Origin: Tubulanus polymorphus
Lineage: Eukaryota > Nemertea > Palaeonemertea > Tubulaniformes > Tubulanidae
Length of the DNA: 64,000 nt
Assembly (NCBI RefSeq): GCF_964204645.1
Contig: NC_134028.1
Location: 10,331,001 to 10,395,000 of the forward strand
Reading direction: 5' to 3'
Shown here: positions 10,156-20,275 of the stretch, piece by piece
How positions within the stretch are numbered: position 1 is the stretch's first letter
Layout of the letters: each line of letters begins with the position of its first letter
The notes under the pieces: generated by a model
Seen by the model: only the letters and a program-made list of their open reading frames with translations
What the model was told of the DNA's origin: nothing
Databases searched by the model: none
Program-made: the position numbers and the translations under genes

Positions 10156-10498
10156 TGATGATATAAAGAAGAAACCTAGATCCGAAAAACAAATTAAATG
10201 GGCTAGGGAGTTGGGTAAAAGATCTTCAGAATTAAAAAGAGCTAAGAAAAAGAAATTAACTGATATAAATGAATCACAGAAATTATCTGTTATTGATTCG
10301 AATGATAATCCATCTGATTCTTCTAATGCTGGAAGTAATAATAAATTATATATTACAATTGGATTAGTAACAGTTATTATATTCTCCGGTGTAATATATA
10401 AATATAAGTATAAATCTGATGATAAACCTATTATACCAGAAAATAAGTCAAATGATAAAGTCATTGAAACTAAATCAAGATTATTATTAATGGATTAA
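10151..10498 (+). pseudogene. Basic single-TM Maverick protein, start lost
   Basis: An open frame of ~115 codons overlaps the end of the previous gene. A basic N-terminal half (KKKPRSEKQIKWARELGKR, then RAKKKK) is followed by a membrane segment (LYITIGLVTVIIFSGVIY) and a charged tail. The B homologue begins with ATG in TATAATAAATG (37390); here the same place reads AATAAATT, so the start codon seems mutated to ATT, and the first possible starts lie well inside. It keeps the same order after the 189-aa protein in both copies, which suggests a two-gene unit. Function unknown; the basic part could bind DNA. Confidence 0.55.
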
Positions 10499-10504
10499 AA
10501 TAAG

Positions 10505-11533
10505 ATGAAAAAGGAACAATATTTAAGAGATTTATATCATAACCCAGAGAGTGAAGTATCATATTCTAGTGTTTCAGAATTATGGGATAAAATTAAATCT
10601 GATAATGAAAATATAAAATATAGTGAATTAAGATTAAGGTTACAAAATCAACCAACATATCAAATCCATAAGAAAATGGATAAAAACTATTTAACAAGAA
10701 AAGTAATGGTTTCATATATCGATCAACAATGGCAAGCAGATTTGATTGACATGAAGAACTTAGAGGAATACAATAAAGGATATTTCTGGATACTGAATAA
10801 TATAGATATATTCAGCAGATACGCATGGTCAATTCCAATCGAAAATAAAACTGGTATAGAAGTTACCAATGCTTTTAAATCAATATTTAAAGAAGCTATT
10901 CCAGGTAAGATACAATTTGATGAAGGTAAGGAATTTTATAATAAACATTTTAAAAAACTATTATCTGATAACGATGTAGAATATTTTTCAACGCACTCGA
11001 AATATTTTACTGCTAATGAAACATATAAATATATCGATGTGTTAGATGATTTAGTGAAAGGTTATAATAATTCTAAACATAGTTCTATAAATATGAAACC
11101 TATAAAAGCTAGAAAAGAAGATAATTCAGAAATAGTTTGGAATAATTTATATGGAGCGTTTGTTACACATGATTTTGGTGAACCTAAATTTAAGATAGGA
11201 CAACATGTAAGAATACCTAAATATCGAAAAACATTTTATAAAGGTTATACTCCAAATTTTACTGAAGAAATATTTAAAATTAAAAAGATAATATTAACTA
11301 AACCATTTGTATATAAATTAGAAGATTTAAAAAATGAAGAAATATTAGGTTGTTTCTATGAACAAGAATTATCACTTGTACCAAACCCGGATGAAATAGA
11401 ATACAAAATAGAAAAAGTATTGAAAACAAAAACGTTGCGTGGTAAGAAATATTCTTTGGTGAAATATAAAGGGTATGATGATAAATCTAATGAATGGATT
11501 TTATCTAGTAAAATTAAAAGAATAAATGAATAA
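10505..11533 (+). CDS. Retroviral-type integrase with chromodomain, catalytic Glu deleted
   Basis: An uninterrupted 342-codon frame. The rve core starts with WQADLIDM (first Asp) and IQFDEGKEF (second Asp). In copy B the third catalytic residue lies in AAVVERFNRT, but here 19 codons including that Glu are missing between the codons for STHS and KYFTAN (about 10999), an exact 57-nt in-frame deletion. A beta-barrel-like linker and a C-terminal chromodomain (YSLVKYKGYDDKSNEWI) follow. In Mavericks this enzyme joins element ends to target DNA with a 6-bp duplication; this copy should be catalytically dead although open. Its end overlaps the ATPase start by 8 nt. Confidence 0.9.
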   Translation: MKKEQYLRDLYHNPESEVSYSSVSELWDKIKSDNENIKYSELRLRLQNQPTYQIHKKMDKNYLTRKVMVSYIDQQWQADLIDMKNLEEYNKGYFWILNNIDIFSRYAWSIPIENKTGIEVTNAFKSIFKEAIPGKIQFDEGKEFYNKHFKKLLSDNDVEYFSTHSKYFTANETYKYIDVLDDLVKGYNNSKHSSINMKPIKARKEDNSEIVWNNLYGAFVTHDFGEPKFKIGQHVRIPKYRKTFYKGYTPNFTEEIFKIKKIILTKPFVYKLEDLKNEEILGCFYEQELSLVPNPDEIEYKIEKVLKTKTLRGKKYSLVKYKGYDDKSNEWILSSKIKRINE

Positions 11534-12139
11534 AGATTTATTTATATTTGAACCGCATAATATGTTGCTTACTGGAGTAACCAACTGTGGTAAAACACAT
11601 TTTATATTATATTTATTAGAAACTATTTATAAGAATCATTTTGATAATATAATATTATTCTGCCCTACTTATGAAATGAATAAAACATATAATAGAGATG
11701 TAGTTAAGATTTAAGAAAGTTTATTATATTAAATCCTAAAACAGTGAAAGAAAATTTAGATAATTGTATTAAAATAGCAATCGATATTTATAAAGGATCA
11801 AATACATTATTCATTGTGGATGATTGTGCTAATTTACATGATTCAAAAGTTAGAGAAAGTGAATTATGCTATTTAGCTTTCTCTGGGAGACATTTTGGGA
11901 TAACAACATGGGTTTTAAATAAAAAATATAATTCAATTGTGAAAGATTTTAGAGAAAACATTAGATTTTTAGTTTTATTCTACAATAAAGATAGAAAATC
12001 AATCCAACAATCATTGGAAGAAAATCAAATTATACCTACTGAATTACATGATGAATATATGAATAAATTAAAGAATAATAAAGGTTCCAAATTACTTCTG
12101 AGGCTTCAATTTCCTCATGAATATGAATTTATAAAATAA
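11526..12139 (+). pseudogene. A32/FtsK-type genome-packaging ATPase
   Basis: About 204 codons. The N-terminal MNKDLFIFEPHNMLL leads to Walker A (GVTNCGKTH, residues ~17-25), and Walker B follows at about 11810 (TLFIVDDCA). A frameshift at about 11700-11720 splits the frame after YNRDVV. The domain order and small size fit Polinton packaging ATPases that pump DNA into capsids. The start overlaps the integrase end, pointing to a common transcript. The equivalent gene in B has lost everything after Walker A. Confidence 0.85.
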
Positions 12140-12415
12140 GGCATTTAAAGCATTTATGTATTAGATACGTTTTAGATACGTATTAGATACATAAATGCTT
12201 AAAACCCACTTTTTGAAATATGTATTATTTATTTTAATTTTTCAACTAATATATTTTATTTTTTCAACTAAGTTTGAAAATAATAAAGGTTATTTAGATT
12301 AATACATATTAGATACATAAATACTTAAATACGTATCAGATACGTATAAGGTACCTAAATGCTTAAAACCCCCTTTTTTATTAACTATTATTTTATACCA
12401 TTCTCAACTAATATA
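12140..12415. repeat. Iterated/palindromic spacer between convergent genes
   Basis: Between the converging ATPase and the minus-strand block lie two similar blocks (about 12141-12216 and 12294-12380). Each has several TTAGATACGTAT/TAGATACATAAATG repeats in both orientations and ends CTTAAAACCC...TTTTTT. The arms can form hairpins. A two-way terminator is the simplest reading; an origin or iteron site is possible. Confidence 0.55.
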
Positions 12416-13098
12416 TTATGTGAATGTGAGATAATTAACATCATTTTCATCATCATCCTCTAATTCATCATCAGACTCTAACAATCTATTAAACCTTTCT
12501 ACCGGATCATCATAAGTTTCTTCATTATAATCCTTCTTCAACCTATCTACTGCATCATCAATAGTTACTACTTCATGTTTTGTCCAATCTGTATCTATAT
12601 AATCTTCATTATCTGTATCTATATCCTCTTTCTTAGTGTTTGACCTAAATATTTTTTTCACAATGTTTGATCCTAATATTTTATTAGCGTCAGTTAAATC
12701 TAATTTATCATTACTAGGTTCCTTAGATTAAAATCCACCTAATGATACTTTTTTATTTGTAATAAACTTTGTTACATGTCTAAATGGGTTTTCTATAAAT
12801 TCTCTTAAACCAACACGTTTTATAGCATTAGTAATATGTACAACTGTGTTCGTATGGTTATTCCAATTTGATGGGCTGTTACATTATCAGATGTAGAAGG
12901 TAAAACATTATTATCAATTTCATTACTTAAATTATCAACAACTTCACTTTTATTATTATCTATTAGTTTAGTTTTATAATTTTTGAAAATAGGATCAAAT
13001 ATCAAAGCTATATTACAAGGTATTACATAATATAAGCCATCATTATTTTCATGTTTATCAATGTATGGAATATGTTTATATACTTTACCTGCCTCCAT
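12416..13098 (-). pseudogene. Maverick A protein with acidic tail, unknown
   Basis: The ATG at 13098 sits in TATAATAAATG. The first part (KVYKHIPYIDKHENNDGLYY) shifts frame near 12850-12880, a TAG/TAA-type stop follows near 12730, and the last 81 codons (12661-12416) are very acidic (DELEDDDEND). Roughly 225 codons in all. It lies directly downstream of the major capsid gene. B has no counterpart: there the capsid gene is followed by the integrase after 30 bp. Not recognised; a capsid-associated or scaffold-like role is inference. Confidence 0.5.
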
Positions 13099-13131
13099 TT
13101 ATTATATAACTTTTTTATTAAAACTAATATC

Positions 13132-14381
13132 TTAATACATAACACTATTGAATTGAGAATTAACAATATTTAATTGCGCGTCAAATATAATATAAATGTG
13201 CATTTTGAAATTTAAACTTCCTTTTTTCTTTTGTCATGAATAATTGTATCCCATCTTTTGTATTTTGTAATTTTTTCCCAGAACCATGTAATGAATTATC
13301 CTCTGTTGTTTTAAAATCTAACCATAGTGCATATTTATTACCGGTTAGTAAACAATTTGATTAATATTAGCATCTTCAGATGATTTTATTTTTTCATTCA
13401 TAAAATGTTTTCTAATTTCTGGCCACTGATCTATCATTCTCATTCCTTGACAGAATATTTCATTTGCTATGCCTTCGATAGTTATTTCTACTTTTGTTAT
13501 TTCAGGATTATAATAATTATCAACATTTATTGCACCATTAGAATATGTAGCAATTGTAAAAAATATTAATATACCTTTAATAGATCTTCTTGGGAAGTTG
13601 ATATTCTCGTTAATTATTTCATCATGTGCATTAATAGTTACAGTTTTAAATTTATCAATATAATCATATAATAATGAAAATCCTTGATTGTATTGAGTTT
13701 GAATTATAATTGAAATATTTTCATCAGTTACTGTGTCATATTCTATACATATATTGGATAATTTATAACCCATATCTTTAACAACGCTAGATAATACAAT
13801 TTCATTAACTGGAGCAAATGTTATCTCGAATATAATATCTTCTTGAATTGCATATTTATATAAAGGTGCATTATTATTTACTAACTCAAAATCTAATGGA
13901 ATTTTATATTTGCTTCCATAAATCTTTTTTATCACATTATCTGCAGTACGAGTTACTATTGCGTCATTAGCTCCTGATGTTAATTTATTATGGTTTTCTG
14001 ATGGGATGCCTTGAAATATCATATTATTTCTATTTTCTTTTCTTAACCATAAATCTTTATAATGTATAAATAAGTTATAATCATCTAATGAGAAAACTGT
14101 TTCTGGTCCAATATTTATAGTTATTTTTTTTAAATCAAATATCCTCCAACATTATCAACAACATAATTGTTGTCATGGTCAGTTACTTTTATATCAGCTG
14201 ATAAATAAATGCTAATTGGAACATAAAATTTATTTTGATTTAATCTCGGGATTCTAACATATAAAGTTTCATCGGGATTGATATTAGGAGGATTATGAGT
14301 AATTATATGATGAGATCTTTCTGCTTTAATAGCATTAGATATTCTAGAATTCTTAGAAGGACTTATATAACTCCCACTAAT
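13132..14381 (-). pseudogene. Major capsid protein candidate (double jelly-roll), Maverick A
   Basis: Homologous over its length to the B gene at 34437-35684. Recognisable parts are NPDETLYVRIPRL, the FELVNNNAPLYKYAIQ region, and a C-terminal segment with HGSGK and the TKDGIQLF-type motif. The start codon reads ATT (rc of 14379-14381) where B has ATG. Frameshifts lie near 14130 and in 13200-13345. The long middle frame 14022-13345 is still open. It forms the capsid shell by family analogy with Polinton/adintovirus hexon-like proteins; this copy is defective. Confidence 0.8.
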
Positions 14382-15854
14382 TTATTAAACAAAAAAATTA
14401 AATATTTATTTTTGATCATATTCACTAACCCAAAAATAATAGCACTTACATCTGTAATTAAAAATAAAATAATGTGTTCAGCAGCAAAGTTAATAATATT
14501 TCCAGCAGATTTTAAAACAAAACTAACAATTGATGCTATACCTCCGGGTAAAGCTGCAGCAGATTTTTTAAATAGTTCCCATAGATATTTTGCTAATTTC
14601 TTTAATCCATCTTTCACTTTATCTTGTATAGAATTATTATTTCGTGGTTTATTCGGTTTATTGGGAGTAGGAGTAGATTTTAATGAATTTGAAATAGCTA
14701 AACCTATTGTTGTGAATACCATAGTTACAGCTGTTAGAATTGAACGAATTGTTATACCTTCTTACTTAAATAATAATTTTATTCTATCTTTTAATGATAT
14801 TTCAGAATTTGGTTTTATCAACAAATTTTTAAAAATAGCTTTTAATCTATTAATATTATAATCATGTGATTTTTTTAATAATTTAATTTGTTCTTTTGAA
14901 ATTCTATGTTATATTCTAAATCATCTTTTTCATTTTCTAAATATGCATTACTTTTTTTAAATTCAATTTCTTCAATAACTTTATTATCTCTATCTAATTT
15001 TAATTGTTCTATTTCTTTTATTTTATCAGTTCTATCTTTTTCTAAAGTTCTAATTTTAAAATCTCTTATACTTTTATCATGCGCAATTTTATCAGATGCA
15101 AGTCTTATACTAATAATTTATCTAATTGCTTTATCAGAAAATATATCTAATTCTTCTAATTCTTGATCTGTTGCATCAAGTAATCCATTTGGTAAAAGTT
15201 TTTCAGTTTGAACTCCTCTTGAATTAGGTTTACTTGTTTTGGAAGTTATATTCTGTTCAGAAGTTGTTTCTGGTTCTTAATTATTATTGATTAATTGATA
15301 AAATTTTTTTTAATTTTTTTCTTAAATACTGTTTCATTTATATTTATTTCTGCGTCAGTAACATTTTCTATTTCATTACTATTTTTTCTTCTTTTAATTC
15401 TAGATGGGTCTAACTTAAGCAAAGTTGACTCTGCTAATATTTTATCTTGATTTTTATAAATGATATTAATATAATAATCATCTTTCAAATGATAATAATA
15501 TTCACCATCTAAAGATTTTAATTCTTGTACTAAAAGTCTAGCACCTTTATTATTTATATTATATCCAGATCTTTCAAATATAGGTTGGAAATTATATATT
15601 AATTCATTATTTTCTAAATTTAGTTTTACTAAATCTGGATTTACATTTTCAGGATTTATTCTTGATTTAGTTTTTTTATCAAACTCGCCTGTTGAAGGGG
15701 CTTTAGAACCACTATTTGTTAAATTAGAATTATATGCTGTTTCATTATCATTATCAAGATTAGTTTCATCATCATTATAATCATCATCAATATATCCTTC
15801 ATTATCATTTCCCATTTCTCCCATTTCATAAGCTTCTCCACCTTCTACATCCAT
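14363..15854 (-). pseudogene. Coiled-coil and multi-TM virion protein, Maverick A
   Basis: The ATG at 15854 follows TACGATATAAATG. The acidic N-terminus (EMGEMGNDNEGYIDDDYND) is followed by a conserved lysine-rich region, a long coiled coil (about 15290-14880, broken by frameshifts and stops) and two hydrophobic stretches (about 14760-14690 and 14560-14400). The hydrophobic part with KKSAAALPGGIASIVSFVLK is typical of Maverick proteins found next to the capsid gene. The stop that ends the B homologue is lost here, so the last frame runs into the capsid start. About 480 codons in the intact state. Confidence 0.7.
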
Positions 15855-15880
15855 TTATATCGTATAAAAATTAAAATCTA

Positions 15881-16212
15881 AAATATAATATTCCTCCTAT
15901 TACAATTCCCATACAAGTTATGGCTAATTTAGTATTTTCATGGGATTTATCATCATTATTAGTTTTAATTATATCATGTTGAATAATATCAGTTTATATA
16001 TTTTCTGATGTATTGTAATCTTTTATTTTAGAATCATTATTTTATTTGATATTCTTAGTTTTAGTTTCTGTTGATTGAATATGTTTTTCATTTTTTTCAC
16101 CTTCCATTAATTTTGGAGCAGTAATAATCTTTTTATTTATATCATTTAATCCAAATGAATTATTTATTGTTGCAGTCGTAATTAAATTATTTTAACCAAT
16201 TATATTTCCCAT
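15881..16212 (-). pseudogene. Small C-terminally anchored protein with MGN start
   Basis: The ATG at 16212 gives MGNIIG, a start that could be N-myristoylated. A polar middle with several stops follows, then a C-terminal hydrophobic anchor (ITCMGIVIGGILYF) ends at 15881. The B homologue is 32564-32932. The lipid-anchor idea is inference from MG and the following residues. Confidence 0.55.
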
Positions 16213-17284
16213 CTTTAATATTAAATCATCAGAAATAATTAATAAATTAGGTCCAATACAATAATTTAATCTTACATGAGATTCATCTAAATAATTTTGG
16301 TACCTGACTTTATTTTCTGGAACCGATCTATTTTTATCATTATGAATTGAATCTTCAAATAAGACTTTGAATTGTTTTTTTTTGTATCAAATGATGTATT
16401 TAAATTTCCAACTATTGGGGATCTTGTTTCAACTTGAGCACCTAGAATACATATCAAATAAGTTCTAATTGATTGATTTATTCTTTGTATACCAGCTTTA
16501 GTAAAACCTTCACTATTTTTTAAAATGAAATTAATCCAACCATCATTATTTTGTTGTTGTTTGATATAAATATAATATTTTTTGCATTTCATTCCATTTA
16601 AACGTTTTTGAGTTAATATTTTTTATTGTTTTTCTATATTCTATAGTATAAGGGACAGCAAAACCTCCGATTGGAAATGTTGAATTATTCATTGCATCCA
16701 TAGCTTTCTCTACTTCAGATAAATCCCCCCTGTAATTGTTCCCATGTTTGATCTAAAATCAGAATTATTTATATTTATATTAAATTCATTACATATCTTA
16801 TGATTGATGAATTGATAATTTGATGAATTAATACTATTATCTAATTCTTTAAAATATCTAGATCCTGGTAAAGGACACTCTAATTCATTTAATATTAATC
16901 TTATTTGAAAGTTTGTATGAAATCTAAAGAGTGATAATATTAATGGTAAATTTGGTTCATTTAAATGATTATTCCAACTTATACCACACCCTGTTGGTGC
17001 ACAATAAACTGCAAAATTTATTGGTTTTGCCAGAATTGCATATTTGATTTTAACATCCATAATTTTGCTTTACTTAATTCTTTTTCAACATTAATTTCAT
17101 AAACATTGAATATATTTTCCAACTTTACATTAAAATTATTACTTTCAGTAACATAAATATCTAAATTAATTAATGAATTTAAAACTTCATTTCCATATGA
17201 AATATCTTTATTGAAATCTATTGCTGGAATATTATATTTAATTGATTTATTATATTGAAAAGCTTTTGGAAAACTATCTACCAT
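16213..17284 (-). pseudogene. Conserved Maverick virion-module protein (~345 aa)
   Basis: The ATG at 17284 sits in ATTATATAAATG. The open first part (FPKAFQYNKSIKYNIPAIDF) shifts at about 17030, continues with FAVYCAPTGCGISWNNH and FRFHTNFQIRLILNELECPL, shifts again near 16600-16710, and ends with a conserved RINQSIRTYLICILGAQVET block. It is collinear with B 31615-32561. It is not a recognised protease or capsid fold to my eye; its place in the structural block suggests a minor virion protein. Confidence 0.6.
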
Positions 17285-17300
17285 TTATATAATAAAAAAA

Positions 17301-17737
17301 TTAATAATTAACTAATTCTTTTAATAATTTGTCTTGTTCTTCAACTGTTATATTACCATTTAAACTTATTATATAATATAATGTATTTTTTAATTTACTA
17401 ATTTCTTTTATATTAGATTTTATTTTTTCTTTATTACTTTTTATATTTAATTTTGAACTTATTCCGGTTAAGACACTTGAACCTAAACCTAAAGCTCCAA
17501 TTGAGATAGCTAAAGGTGTTAATGGTGAGAATAATGCTAGAAATGTTATTTCAGAACTAATTGTAACTGAAACACTAATAATAAAATAGTATATAATTTT
17601 ACTTTTTAAATTTCTTTTTTCTTTTTAACTTTTAAATCATTTTCAAATTCTAATATTTGTTTTTCCAAATATAATTTTAATTTAGTTTTATTTATATCAT
17701 CAGGAATAATATCAATATTATCAACTTTATCATCCAT
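17301..17737 (-). pseudogene. Small two-helix membrane protein, Maverick A
   Basis: The ATG at 17737 in CTAAATAAATG opens MDDKVDNIDIIP..., followed by a Lys-rich segment that breaks near 17620, a hydrophobic middle (about 17590-17470) and a charged C-terminal helix ending at 17301. The order and sequence match B 31162-31614. Function unknown. Confidence 0.6.
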
Positions 17738-17768
17738 TTATTTAGCAAAAAATTATATATAATTAATT

Positions 17769-18182
17769 AGTAAATTTATAAGCTTCAAATATAACAATAA
17801 CTGTTCCACCTTAAATCCAAATTATTTCATATTTCTGTTGTTCTTTACTTGGTGTATAATAATCTGATAATTTAGGTTTATATAGATGTAATTTTTCTTC
17901 ATTTGATACTGCATTATATAAACTCATAGCTTCATCAACTGATTGAAAATCTCTATGTGAAATCTTCTGATTATATAATTCTTTGTTAATATAATCTATA
18001 TTTTGTCTTTTTTCTCTACATTCTTCTCCTGCTTTATTATATTTCTCGAATGCTAAATTATGTCTTTTTTGTTCTGATAATGATCCATTTTTATCAATAT
18101 GCTTAAATAAATATCCACCACCTGTAAATGCTAAAGCGTTAACAATTGCTGTTCCTATAATAATTATAACTGCAGATGCCAT
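17769..18182 (-). pseudogene. Small membrane protein with N- and C-terminal TM segments
   Basis: The ATG at 18182 in CTAAATAAATG. The N-terminal TM (AVIIIIGTAIVNALAF) with GGGYLF, a helical middle (SHRDFQSVDEAMSLYNAV) and YYTPSKEQQKYEIIWI are followed by a TAA at 17811-17813 that cuts off a second hydrophobic segment (TVIVIFEAYKFTN) present in B. About 138 codons originally. Confidence 0.65.
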
Positions 18183-18206
18183 TTATTTAGTAAAAAAATT
18201 ATGCAT

Positions 18207-18428
18207 TTATATAGGAGGAATATATTTTTGTTTTTCTAAATAATCAATTCTTAAATTAGATAAAGTTACTGCTAACGTTAATTTTAAGATATCATTTATA
18301 TCAAATCTATCAACATTAATACTACCCATTTTAAATACTTTTTTTAATACCATTGTATAACCAACAGTTCCCACTGATAATAATGCTCCATTATATAAAC
18401 CAGTTATTATCCACTTATCATCACTCAT
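18207..18428 (-). CDS. Small hydrophobic Maverick protein (73 aa)
   Basis: An intact frame starting in GATTAATAAATG. One hydrophobic stretch (ALLSVGTVGYTMVLKK) is followed by DRFDINDILKLTLAVTLSNL. The homologous gene in B (30458-30695) has a frameshift and a short internal duplication, so this is the better copy. Function unknown. Confidence 0.65.
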   Translation of the reverse strand: MSDDKWIITGLYNGALLSVGTVGYTMVLKKVFKMGSINVDRFDINDILKLTLAVTLSNLRIDYLEKQKYIPPI

Positions 18429-18506
18429 TTATTAATCAAAAAAATCACCTTCAAAATATTAAGTTAACTTAGTTATAATTATTTCAACATTTATAATATT
18501 ATTAGT

Positions 18507-18770
18507 TTAATTTTTATATATTTCAGTTAATTTGTTTTTAATATCATCAATAATGAAATCTTCATCTAATTCATAAAATCTTAAAGACTCAGTAATCTTT
18601 TCTGCATTATAAGTTTCTTTATTTATTGTTGTTTCATACTCAAATGTTGTTTCATTAAAAAATGCAATATTTTTAATATGAATTATTACGTCATTAATGT
18701 TAAATTTCATTTCTTTCTCACGTTTAAAATCAAACCCAAAACATATAGTCGGTCCAACAGTTATATTCAT
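18507..18770 (-). CDS. Small Maverick protein (87 aa)
   Basis: An open frame from ATG at 18770 (GATATATAAATG). Beta-rich start (ITVGPTICFGFDFKREKEMK), charged end. The B homologue (30097-30454) continues about 25 codons further, so this stop at 18507 may be a premature end. It lies between the penton-like gene and the 73-aa gene in both copies. Not recognised. Confidence 0.6.
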   Translation of the reverse strand: MNITVGPTICFGFDFKREKEMKFNINDVIIHIKNIAFFNETTFEYETTINKETYNAEKITESLRFYELDEDFIIDDIKNKLTEIYKN

Positions 18771-18786
18771 TTATATATCAAAAAAT

Positions 18787-19330
18787 TACTCTTTACATCT
18801 TATAACTAATGCATATATCACATGAAAGTTATTTAAACCAATTAAATATCCATTAGGATTTCTTATTTCTAATTTGAAATTATTAAATTGTGAAATACAA
18901 GGCTTGAAATCACACTCAGCTAAATTATAGTTAATTTGAGTTCCAAATTGTTTAACATTTTTAATGGCAGAATATTTAATATACTAGAATTACAAATTGT
19001 ATCTTTAGTTGCTTCAAATGTTTTTGTAGGATCAATTAAATTACAATAAACATAAAAATGTGTGTAAGGCATTAGGCATATAATCCTGGTTTTAAAAATA
19101 GATGATTAAATTTATTCTTACTCCTAATAAAGATTGTAAAAATTAAATGTTCTATCTAAAAAGTTTTATCTGATATATTATAAAAAGAATTACATAAACT
19201 TACATTTACTAATTTCAAATCAACACAATTTTTAAATTCTCTATCTTAATTTTACTAGTAAATTATGTGATTTATAATTTGTAAGTCTTCTAGAATCAAC
19301 AAATATTCTATATTCTTTTAATTCTACCAT
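18787..19330 (-). pseudogene. Penton-like minor capsid protein, internally deleted
   Basis: The ATG at 19330 opens MVELKEYRIFVDSRRLTNY as in B (29325). Compared with the 756-nt B gene about 210 nt are missing, and frames shift around 19060-19290. The end (LEIRNPNGYLIGLNNFHVIYAL-type region, 18787-18880) is recognisable. Defective copy of the single-jelly-roll candidate. Confidence 0.65.
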
Positions 19331-19344
19331 TTATTTTACATATT

Positions 19345-19595
19345 TTATTCGAAATCTATTTCATGGTGCCCTTTTTCATTCTTACCCTTATATATGAGAT
19401 AGAAATCACCAGAACATAATTCTTCTAAATCCTCACTTGATAATCTATGAAATCTATCTGGTAAATATATTCTGAATTTATATGTATTTCCTTTTAATTC
19501 TCAATATTACTACTAATATTATTATTTGTAATATCTTTTATTCTGTATAGAAATGATTTGTTGTTCTCACTGTGTACTTGTTTACTACACTCAAT
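19345..19595 (-). pseudogene. Inverted second copy of the TIR-borne small gene
   Basis: The reverse complement matches 3382-3739: SKQVHSENNKSFL at the start and LSSEDLEELCSGDFYLIYKG near the end. The start codon is ATT instead of ATG and ~130 nt of the middle are missing. It shows that the terminal inverted repeats of A reach into coding sequence. Confidence 0.75.
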
Positions 19596-20035
19596 TTTAA
19601 TATCAAATTTTTTATTAAAATTGATTTTAGAAGTAATTTAAGTATAAATATTCGCTGTTTTAAATATGAATTATTTCACTCGTTAATTACTCACACTTTT
19701 TATGTTTAAAAATAAGAATCTAACGCATATAAATATAAATATTTAATGTTTTAAATATGAATTATTTTACTCGTTAATACTCGTTACTTTTTATGTTAAA
19801 GATTATATTTTATCATTCGAAATCTATATTTGATCATATTTTCTAGATTATTCTGTTAACATTTTACTCTCACTTTTAAAACATGAATATTTTAAGAGTA
19901 ATAGGGATAATAGGGGTTCATATCAAAGGTTGAAGTGGCGAGTGAGTAAAATATTAAAATAAATTCGAGCTTGCGAGGATTTATTTTAATTTTTTACTCA
20001 CTCGACCGTTTTTACTCACTTTACTCACTCGACCG
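19596..20035. repeat. Right terminal inverted repeat of Maverick A with palindrome P4
   Basis: The inverse of 2990-3381 on the left, including AACATTTTACTCTCACTTTT and the tip AGTAATAGGGATAATAGGGG at 19897. The palindrome's far arm is cut off; in its place is a short direct repeat of TTTTTACTCACT...CTCGACCG and then 24 bp of unplaced sequence before the Penelope repeat. Confidence 0.8.
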
Positions 20036-20059
20036 AATTTAGAAAGTTAAAAATAAACT

Positions 20060-20275
20060 AAAATAAACTCCTTAGTCACTATTTACTAACAGCTATAGGG
20101 ATCACTTAGTTACCTTATTGCTATATTTTGTATTGTTCTAACTGTACAATAAATCTGTTTTTGAAAATGGCTCATAGAATTGAGTTGAAACCTTAAGCTA
20201 CAAGATAGTTTTTTCTTTTTATTGTGGGTTTTATCTACTATTGATATTGGACAGCCACTTGTCTATGGAAACCAA
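20060..20275 (+). repeat. 5' direct repeat of Penelope element
   Basis: Almost identical to 22545-22760; it contains the start of the first open frame (MWVLSTIDIGQPLVYGN), so that N-terminus is encoded by repeat sequence. Confidence 0.85.

Larger units (their letters stand above)
2939..20035. mobile_element. Maverick/Polinton A (right tip lost)
   Basis: The left tip AGTAATAGGGATAATAGG opens at 2939. A long inverted repeat covers about 2939-3739 on the left and about 19345-20035 on the right, the right arm with an internal deletion of roughly 130 bp. Plus-strand genes: TIR gene, DNA polymerase, HNH endonuclease, membrane protein, basic membrane protein, integrase, ATPase. A minus-strand block from 19330 to 12416 holds penton-like, small membrane and capsid genes. 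A LTR-like insertion splits it near 8.5-9.2 kb. Nearly all genes carry breaks. The right tip is truncated beside a Penelope element, so no target duplication can be seen. Confidence 0.9.

Noticed and set aside
10505-11533. Retrovirus or Gypsy element because of the integrase
   Set aside because: No gag, protease or RT is linked; the chromodomain integrase lies with family B polymerase, ATPase and capsid genes, as in Mavericks.
13345-14022. Independent 225-aa gene within the A capsid region
   Set aside because: It is the still-open middle part of the capsid pseudogene, collinear with B 34797-35470.
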